A stretch of DNA of 64,000 nt from Actinomadura violacea (GTDB lineage: Bacteria > Actinomycetota > Actinomycetes > Streptosporangiales > Streptosporangiaceae). This document shows, in pieces, positions 58,693 to 64,000 of this stretch (position 1 is the first letter of the stretch; the number at the start of each line of letters is the position of its first letter). The notes below the pieces were generated by a model. It saw nothing but the letters and a program-made list of their open reading frames with translations, was not told the origin of the DNA and made no database searches. The DNA lies in assembly GCF_017573465.1 (NCBI RefSeq), contig NZ_JAGEPF010000040.1:1-64000 (forward strand). Reading direction: 5' to 3'. A program made the position numbers and the translations under genes.

Positions 58693-59556
58693 CTATCTGG
58701 ACGGCAGCGCGTCGGCTGCCCGGATCAGGAACTCGCGGCTGCTCTCGACTGGCAGTGCCACCTGGTTCAGTGCCTCGAAGGTCGCGGCATAGCGGCCGAC
58801 CTGCTCGCCATCGGTCGAGACCATGTCGGTGAACGCGGCGTCGATCCCGACGACCATCGGGTCGCCGGAGTCTGGATAGGTATAGAGGGAGAACGAGGAG
58901 AACGGCAGAAAGCCGCCGACCTCGGCCTCGATCGGCAGCACCCGGACCCTGGTGGGCCCGTCGGCATCGATGACGCCGACCAGGTGCAGCAGCTGCCCGC
59001 GCAGCACCTCCGGCGGCGCCGACCGCCGCCGGATCGCGTACTCATCGATCAGTGCCTCGTAACGCGGGCCGCCCTCGCGGTTCAGCATCCGCTGCCGACC
59101 CGCCCGGCCCTTCAGGACGCCCTCCAGGGTCAGCCCGGACGTCAGCGGCCAGGGCGAGGACTCGATCCCCGCCTGGGTGAATTCCGGCGTCTGCAGCAGG
59201 CCCGGGATCACCGTCTGCTGATACTCACGGATCGTGGCCGCGCCCGCCTCCAGGTTCGCAAACAGCGCCTGCCGCTCGCCCATCGAGCGGGAGTTGGACT
59301 CCCACCAGCCTCGCTCGGCCGCCTCCCGGGCGATCGTCATCAGCTCGTTCCAGCGTTTGCCCTCGACGCCCAGGACCTCCAGAATCTGCATGATGTCGTC
59401 CAGATCCGGGGCGATCTGCCCGAGCTCGTAACGGGAGATCTGCTGGCGGGACGGATCGACCTGAGCCGCCAGCTTGTCCAGCGTGACCCCGGCCGCCGCC
59501 CGCAGTGCTTTGAGCTCCGAACCGAGACGCTTGCGGCGAACGTAAGGACTGAGCAT
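58693..59556 (-). CDS. XRE-family regulator with DUF5753
   Basis: A 287-residue regulator. The helix-turn-helix is ELKALRAAAGVTLDKLAAQ then SRQQISRYELGQIAPDLDD (14-52). The C-terminal DUF5753 domain includes YQQTVIPGLLQTPEFTQAG and RRRSAPPEVLRGQLLHLV. These pairs with DUF397 proteins control development and antibiotic production in Streptomyces relatives. Likely target: its own operon or the RiPP genes upstream; not shown by sequence. Confidence 0.9.
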   Translation of the reverse strand: MLSPYVRRKRLGSELKALRAAAGVTLDKLAAQVDPSRQQISRYELGQIAPDLDDIMQILEVLGVEGKRWNELMTIAREAAERGWWESNSRSMGERQALFANLEAGAATIREYQQTVIPGLLQTPEFTQAGIESSPWPLTSGLTLEGVLKGRAGRQRMLNREGGPRYEALIDEYAIRRRSAPPEVLRGQLLHLVGVIDADGPTRVRVLPIEAEVGGFLPFSSFSLYTYPDSGDPMVVGIDAAFTDMVSTDGEQVGRYAATFEALNQVALPVESSREFLIRAADALPSR

Positions 59557-59754
59557 TCCCGCACTCCTGGAATCGAGTCATCCCGGGCAGGTGGCTTTCT
59601 CGGGAAGTCACAGTATCCGGGAAACCACTTGGCCGGTGCGGAATCCAGAGGATCAGCAGCAGGGCGGTGAGCCGAATCGCCCGTCATGCCATCGCCAGCA
59701 GTCCGAACTCCAGGCGCAAGTTGTTGGCCGGGGCAGGGAGCGGCCGACGGCACG

Positions 59755-60243
59755 TCAGCCCCACCAGTCGGCGTCCTGACGTTCGACTTCCCGCGCCCGC
59801 CGTAGTAGCCATACCTCCGCGGATAGCGGTACTCGCTCCGCGGCGGCGGGCGCCACCCGCACCGCCGCCTGCTCCCACCGGAGCGAATCGGCCTCCGCAT
59901 CTTCCCGATCCGAATTCGGCGCGGTCATGGCCCGCACGTACGCGGCGCGGAACGCGTTGACGGCCGGCCAGCGCGAGGCGACCTGGACGTCGTCGGGGTG
60001 CGGCAACGTCGCCTCGAGCGGCTCGGTTTCGCTCAGCATCTCCTCGCCCCGGTCGGCGGCCAGTGCGAGCGTGGCCGGGGTCTCGCAGGCGGTGAATCTG
60101 CGGGCGACCAGCACACCGGCGGTCTCGGCCATATCGGCGTCCAGCGCCAGCGCGACGTCCGCGGGGTGGGGGGCCGCGGACACCAGGACGTTGAACCGGG
60201 CAGATGCGGTGCTGGACCGCGAGGTCGTCCGTTGTCGCGTCAA
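59755..60243 (-). CDS. hypothetical protein coupled to DUF6573
   Basis: A 162-residue protein. TTG 60243 overlaps the previous stop (TTGA), so it is co-translated. ARFNVLVSAAPHPADVALA, then ETAGVLVARRFTACE, and later EVWLLRRAREVERQDADWW. Family not recognised. The 198 bases after it are empty. Confidence 0.6.
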   Translation of the reverse strand: MTRQRTTSRSSTASARFNVLVSAAPHPADVALALDADMAETAGVLVARRFTACETPATLALAADRGEEMLSETEPLEATLPHPDDVQVASRWPAVNAFRAAYVRAMTAPNSDREDAEADSLRWEQAAVRVAPAAAERVPLSAEVWLLRRAREVERQDADWWG

Positions 60244-60854
60244 CGCTCCCCTGGCTGCATGATCGTGACGCAGGGCGCTCCGTCCTGGTCCGCGCCGAGC
60301 ACGATCCATAGCCTGACCTCGGTCGGTTCGACTCCGTCCTCGCCGGGGACGGCGTCTCGCGCGACCCGGCACACCGTGAACGGGATCGGGGTGTCATCGG
60401 TCGGGCGGGCGCGCCGCGCGGCCTGCATACCCATCCAGACGACGTCGACCAGCCGGCCGTCCTGGTCCTGGATCGCGCCGGTCCGCGCGGCGTCCTCGGC
60501 CGTCCAGGCGACGCAGCCTTCCCACGCCGCGCGGGTCAGCGCGGTCGGCACCGCGATCCCGGCGTGCCGGCGGATGTCCTCGGGCACTTCGAACAGGGTG
60601 CCGTCGGCGATCGCGTCCGCGCGGGTGTAGAGGTCGATCGGATCGCCGAACACGTCGGTGATGTCGACCCGATCAGTGCCCAGGTCGGGGTCGAGATCGG
60701 TGTCCGGGTCGGTGCCGAGGTCGGTGGGTCCGTTCGGGGCGGCCCGCATCGCGTCCGGGCTGACGGTGCGGTCGCGTCCGGTGCGCCCGGTGATCAGCGC
60801 GTCGATCTCGGCGATGGTCTCGGCACTGGTCTTGGCGGGACGGTTCTTCTCCAT
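60240..60854 (-). CDS. DUF6573 family protein
   Basis: A 204-residue protein; the second half matches DUF6573: YTRADAIADGTLFEVPEDI, GIAVPTALTRAAWEGCVAW, and RLVDVVWMGMQAARR. These proteins occur on actinobacterial conjugative elements and phages; function unknown. The N-terminal part has DTDLDPDLGTD acidic repeats. ATG 60854. Confidence 0.8.
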   Translation of the reverse strand: MEKNRPAKTSAETIAEIDALITGRTGRDRTVSPDAMRAAPNGPTDLGTDPDTDLDPDLGTDRVDITDVFGDPIDLYTRADAIADGTLFEVPEDIRRHAGIAVPTALTRAAWEGCVAWTAEDAARTGAIQDQDGRLVDVVWMGMQAARRARPTDDTPIPFTVCRVARDAVPGEDGVEPTEVRLWIVLGADQDGAPCVTIMQPGER

Positions 60855-61047
60855 CCGCGTGGTCTCCTTTCAGTAGGGGGCGGCACCCGCACCGGGCTGG
60901 TTCCGGGCGGGCTCGGCAGCGGTCGTGACTCCGGGCGCGCCGGGAGCTCGACGAGCCGGTGCGGATGGGTGTGGCGGTGTCGGCGCGGTTGGCAGGCGCC
61001 CGCCCAGCGGCTGACCGAGCAGGCTGGGCGGACGCCGGCGCGAGGTG

Positions 61048-61434
61048 TCACGGGGCGGGTTCGCCGCCGCTGTCGGGGCTGGTTTCCGGGCCCGTGGTCC
61101 GGCCCAGGTCCTTCGCCGCTTCGGCCAGGGCGGACGCGAGGGCCGGTAGGACGTCCTGAATCTGGGGGACGGCGGCGCGGATGGCACGGATGTCCTGGGC
61201 GATCGAGACCAGCGCGTAGCGGGCGGCGTCATCGAGCAGGACGGCCTGCTTGCGGCCGGTCCCGTTGACGATCGCCTGCAGGCGCAGGTCGGCGGCTCGT
61301 TCCTCGGCGCCGGCCTGATGCGCTGCCCGGATCGGCTCGCTGAGCCGGCGGAGCGCAGCGAGGCTGTTCCGCGCCATCCGCAGGGGGTCCGGCTCCTCGC
61401 CCGGCAGGCCCTGGTCCTGGTGTCCGCCGGTCAC
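61048..61434 (-). CDS. hypothetical helical protein
   Basis: A 128-residue helical protein. GTG 61434 overlaps the upstream stop (GTGA). MARNSLAALRRLSEPIRAAH, then AVLLDDAARYALVSIAQDI and QIQDVLPALASALAEAAKDL. Probably functions with the upstream gene product; family not recognised. Confidence 0.65.
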   Translation of the reverse strand: MTGGHQDQGLPGEEPDPLRMARNSLAALRRLSEPIRAAHQAGAEERAADLRLQAIVNGTGRKQAVLLDDAARYALVSIAQDIRAIRAAVPQIQDVLPALASALAEAAKDLGRTTGPETSPDSGGEPAP

Positions 61435-62123
61435 CGCTCGCCCTCCGTACGGTCGGGTCGCTGGGCGGTGGGGGCGGTCTTGTTGCGGGCGGCGCGGCGG
61501 GCCTGGCTCACCCATGCGTTCCGCTGCGGGAAGGCGTTCAGCAGCAGTACCGCCGGGCGGGTCTCTTCCGGCATCTCCAGCCGCAGGTGCTCGACCGCGA
61601 GTTCGAGCAGCGTGCGGTAGAGCTGGTCTGCCTGGCCGGCGACGGCACGGAGCTGCGCCGGGTTCAGCTCCGCGTGGGTCGTGTGTCCCTCGGCGGTGAT
61701 GTAGGCGGCGGCGATCGCCGCGACCAGCCGGTCGGCGGCGGCGGCGTTCCCTTGCGGCTCGGTTGTGGTCGGCTCGGCAGGGGGCGCGTCCGGGGAGGTG
61801 AGCGCGCGTCTCACCTGGTCCTCAAGGTCGCGCATGAGGTCCATCGCGTACCCGTGGAGTGCCGCCTTGGACGCGGCGGGATGCGTGCGGTTGGTCTCGG
61901 CGACGATGATCTGCCGGGTCCGGATGCGCAGCGAGGCGGCCGCGCCTTGGATGACCCCTCTGGCCAGCTTGGAGGTGGTGTCGCGGGCCTGGGCGGAGGC
62001 GCGGAGCCGCTCGGCGATCAGTACGCGGAGCAGACGCGCGTAGCGGTCTGGCTGCGGGCCGTCCGAACCGCTCCGGTCGGTGCGGGGCGGCCGGCCGGGT
62101 TCCGGCGGTGGCGGCTGGTGCAT
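61431..62123 (-). CDS. hypothetical protein with helical domains
   Basis: A 230-residue protein from ATG 62123 with an ACAGGAGA ribosome site. YARLLRVLIAERLRASAQAR, IRTRQIIVAETNRTHPAAS, and QADQLYRTLLELAVEHLRLE are helical; the latter part ends basic. I do not recognise it. It forms a coupled pair with the next gene. Confidence 0.65.
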   Translation of the reverse strand: MHQPPPPEPGRPPRTDRSGSDGPQPDRYARLLRVLIAERLRASAQARDTTSKLARGVIQGAAASLRIRTRQIIVAETNRTHPAASKAALHGYAMDLMRDLEDQVRRALTSPDAPPAEPTTTEPQGNAAAADRLVAAIAAAYITAEGHTTHAELNPAQLRAVAGQADQLYRTLLELAVEHLRLEMPEETRPAVLLLNAFPQRNAWVSQARRAARNKTAPTAQRPDRTEGER

Positions 62124-62319
62124 CTGGATGGATCTCCTGTTCTGGGGAGCGAGAGGGGCAATGGCAATGCCTTGCGGCGGCTCTTGCGGCGGCACGGCTT
62201 GACCGGGCGGGCCGGCGGGCAGGTCGGTGGGGCGGGTTGGCGGGGCGGGGCGCCTGCCGCGGTTCCGATACCGGCCGGCCGGGCGGGTGTGGTGGAGAAT
62301 CTGCTGGTAGGAGGCCCGG

Positions 62320-63189
62320 TCACCAGAGGGTCTGGGGTTCGGCGGCCGGCGAGGGCGGGTGAGCCGGAGGGAGGCCGGCGGTGCGGGCGTGGGCGCCGGG
62401 CTGGGCCCTGCTGGCGCGGACGCGCTGGGGCGCGGCGGGGACGGGTGCCCGCTGGGTGAAGTCGCAGCGGACGATCTCGACCGTGGGAGTGACGCCGCGC
62501 CACTGGTGGGCGTAGCAGGAGGTTTCGAGCCCGATGCTGGCCTCCAGCGTGATACCGGTCTCGGCCTCGAACCGGTCATACTCGCGGCGGCGGATCTCCT
62601 GGTAGTACGGGCGGCCGCTCCACGCGAACGGCGCGCTGGTCTGCGGGATGATGAAGGCGCCCTGGTCGCCGAGGTCAGCGGCCAGGTCGATGACGTGGTA
62701 CTCCATCAGCGGGCCGCGGTAGCGGGGCCCGGCGCCATCCCGGCGGACACGCCCGTAAGGCGGATTGGCGATCACGGTGTCGAATCGGCCGAGGCCCAGC
62801 CCGGGGACGTCGAAGACGTCCGCGCAGATCCAGGTCGCCTCCGGTAGGAGCTTGCGGCCCACCTCGACGTAGGCGGGATCGCGTTCCACGCACACCAGCT
62901 CGCGCGGCGGCTTGCGGGTCCAGCGGCGGATCACCGTCTCCTGGCAGCCGATCGCCAGGTGGCCGATTCCCGCGCACAGATCCAGCACCCGATCCCCGTA
63001 GACGTGCAACCGCATCGTCTGCGCCAGGCCGATCGGGGTGAAGAACGCGCCGTCGAGCACGTTGCGGGAGGTGGAGGACTCTTGCCAGTGATCGAGGACG
63101 AATTCCCGGTCGTCTTCGGTAATGGGGGAGTGGTCGAGGATCTGGCAGGCCCGCTGATGCGCGGCGCTCTGCGCCTTGGTGAGTTTCAA
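62320..63189 (-). CDS. N6-adenine DNA methyltransferase (orphan)
   Basis: A 289-residue methyltransferase with SAM motif I VLDLCAGIGHLA (68-79) and catalytic NPPY (142-145, VIANPPYG). The N-terminal FFTPIGLAQTMRLHV resembles the start of type I/II N6 methylases (FxTP). No restriction enzyme lies beside it, so it is probably a solitary methylase, as plasmids use to modify their DNA against host restriction. A basic Pro-rich tail follows. Confidence 0.85.
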   Translation of the reverse strand: MKLTKAQSAAHQRACQILDHSPITEDDREFVLDHWQESSTSRNVLDGAFFTPIGLAQTMRLHVYGDRVLDLCAGIGHLAIGCQETVIRRWTRKPPRELVCVERDPAYVEVGRKLLPEATWICADVFDVPGLGLGRFDTVIANPPYGRVRRDGAGPRYRGPLMEYHVIDLAADLGDQGAFIIPQTSAPFAWSGRPYYQEIRRREYDRFEAETGITLEASIGLETSCYAHQWRGVTPTVEIVRCDFTQRAPVPAAPQRVRASRAQPGAHARTAGLPPAHPPSPAAEPQTLW

Positions 63190-63367
63190 AGCCGGCTCCG
63201 CTTGGTCATGAGAGGGGCGAACGGCGGCGGCACGGACGCGCCCGCCGACGATGGGTCCGTCGGCGGGCGCGTGAAGGATCGTGCTGCTGCCCGGGACGGC
63301 TCCGGTGGACGCCGTCGCAATCGGGAAGAAGGCCCACAGGGCCGGGATCGTCTTGAACCGGTTGGTG

Positions 63368-63646
63368 TCACTCGGGGTCCCACCGCTCTCCGGCGTCCAT
63401 CGGGTCCCAGTCGCCGGGCGGCAGGACGGGGTAGCGGCGGCGGAGTTCCAGCTCGCGGTTCCACGATCGGGCCATGTGCGCGGCGCACTCGTAGATCATC
63501 TGGCCGGTGCCGCCGAACGACTCCCGGCCGGAAACCTCGCCCTGGCAGCCGTCGGGGCCGCGCAGGCACGGCTCGACAGCGGCCTCGCGATCAGGACCCG
63601 CGGCCGCACCCTCCGGCGGCTCGTCAGCGTGCGCACGTCGGGGCAT
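63368..63646 (-). CDS. small hypothetical protein
   Basis: A 92-residue protein from ATG 63646. EPCLRGPDGCQGEVSGRESFGG and MIYECAAHMARSWNREL, with Cys residues and His that could bind metal, are the most distinctive parts. No family recognised. Its coding direction fits the neighbours. Confidence 0.6.
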   Translation of the reverse strand: MPRRAHADEPPEGAAAGPDREAAVEPCLRGPDGCQGEVSGRESFGGTGQMIYECAAHMARSWNRELELRRRYPVLPPGDWDPMDAGERWDPE

Positions 63647-63681
63647 GAGGTGACCTCCAGAAAGCTGTAGCGCGGCGACCA

Positions 63682-63723
63682 GGCCGCGGGGGAACTTTCA
63701 ATATGGAAAGTTCCCCCGCGGCC
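63682..63723. terminator. 18-bp inverted repeat
   Basis: GGCCGCGGGGGAACTTTC and its exact complement GAAAGTTCCCCCGCGGCC surround AATATG. It lies 16 bases past the stop of the gene at 63739 (minus strand). It can be a terminator, but the AT-rich centre and perfect arms are also typical of an operator. Confidence 0.6.
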
Positions 63724-63738
63724 CAGCTGAGTGGGTGG

Positions 63739-64000
63739 CTACTCGGCGGGGACGCAGGTTTCCAGGGGCACCCGGAGGACGTAGTCCTTGGTGCTCGGCG
63801 GGAGGTTCTTGCCGCGCGGGGTCAGGCGCAGGTTCTCGGTGGACTTCTCGTCCAGCTGGATGGTGCAGGCCGCACCCTCCAGCTCGATGACCTTGCCCGT
63901 CATGCCGGCGAGGTACTTGGGCCGGATGTTGTCGATCCGCACCGTGGACCCGACCTTGACCGAAGCCGCGCGGAGCCTGCGCAGGTCCCCGCGGCGGTCG
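63739..64000 (-). CDS. 3' part of a small conserved-looking protein (cut by the edge)
   Basis: The frame is open through the right edge (RGDLRRLRAASVKVGSTVRI...). A GTG at 63942 could start it, but the coding look continues upstream, so the true start is probably outside the window. VRIDNIRPKYLAGMTGKVIE then GAACTIQLDEKSTENLRL resembles a small KOW/Tudor-like beta barrel. Family not recognised. Confidence 0.6.
   Translation of the reverse strand, partial: DRRGDLRRLRAASVKVGSTVRIDNIRPKYLAGMTGKVIELEGAACTIQLDEKSTENLRLTPRGKNLPPSTKDYVLRVPLETCVPAE

Noticed and set aside
1-64000. tRNA, rRNA, attachment sites, CRISPR arrays, complete insertion sequences
   Set aside because: None were recognised by eye. 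Short att-type direct repeats cannot be excluded without a search.

Overview
The window is high-GC actinobacterial DNA. Gene starts are often GTG or TTG, DUF397/DUF5753 and TPR regulators occur, and protein families such as SCO6880, DUF4913, DUF1173, DUF6573 and DUF6624 point to Actinomycetes; the Streptosporangiales (Actinomadura-like) are a reasonable guess. No rRNA, tRNA, integrase or core-metabolism block was seen. A prim-pol type replication protein, ParA with a partner, a relaxase with MobC, a type IV secretion system and a coupling protein are all present. I read the window as part of a large conjugative plasmid or plasmid-like element carrying RiPP (ribosomally made peptide) gene clusters.

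Layout. 0-3.6 kb: accessory genes (truncated F420-ligase-like protein, P-loop kinase, MazG-like protein) and an FxLD lanthipeptide remnant, made of an intact isoaspartyl-methyltransferase-like gene followed by a precursor whose leader and cysteine-rich core are in different frames. 3.9-11.2 kb: replication and partition. Two divergent zinc-finger genes flank a perfect 38-bp palindrome; then come the replication protein, a structured plus-strand RNA upstream of it, and a ParA/ParB-like pair. 11.2-12.2 kb: a gene-free, AT-richer stretch packed with CTAG motifs, a candidate centromere or origin. 12.2-22.8 kb: lytic transglycosylase/NlpC-P60 protein and a tightly packed mating-pair-formation operon (VirB6-like, SCO6880, VirB4-like, VirD4-like, DUF4913). 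23-30.2 kb: accessory genes and a full-length dnaE (Pol III alpha).

30.4-33.6 kb: a compact minus-strand operon of a SAM-methyltransferase fold protein, an HExxH protein, a 2-oxoglutarate/Fe(II) oxygenase, an apparently inactive paralogue of that oxygenase, and a 69-residue peptide. It is a candidate undescribed peptide-modification system. 35-42.2 kb: DUF1173, relaxase, MobC, a candidate oriT, a GC-rich tandem repeat and an SSB. 42.4-50.4 kb: small conserved-looking genes with stereotyped ribosome binding sites, separated by long (160-215 bp) imperfect palindromes. 50.6-56.7 kb: two RiPP loci side by side, an ATP-grasp graspetide pair and a lasso peptide operon (A-C-B1-B2), with one isoaspartyl-methyltransferase-like gene between them. 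56.9-64 kb: regulators (anti-sigma-like ATPase, DUF397, XRE/DUF5753), DUF6573 and other conjugative-element proteins, an orphan adenine methyltransferase, and a gene cut by the right edge.

How it fits together. The replication, partition, SSB and DnaE genes would maintain the element. The Mob and VirB/D genes would move it. The RiPP genes are cargo that could provide competition or signalling. PIMT-like enzymes, which elsewhere make aspartimides in lasso peptides and graspetides, occur twice, and the second could serve either or both neighbouring peptides. All functional assignments are by recognition of motifs and family resemblance; no searches were run.
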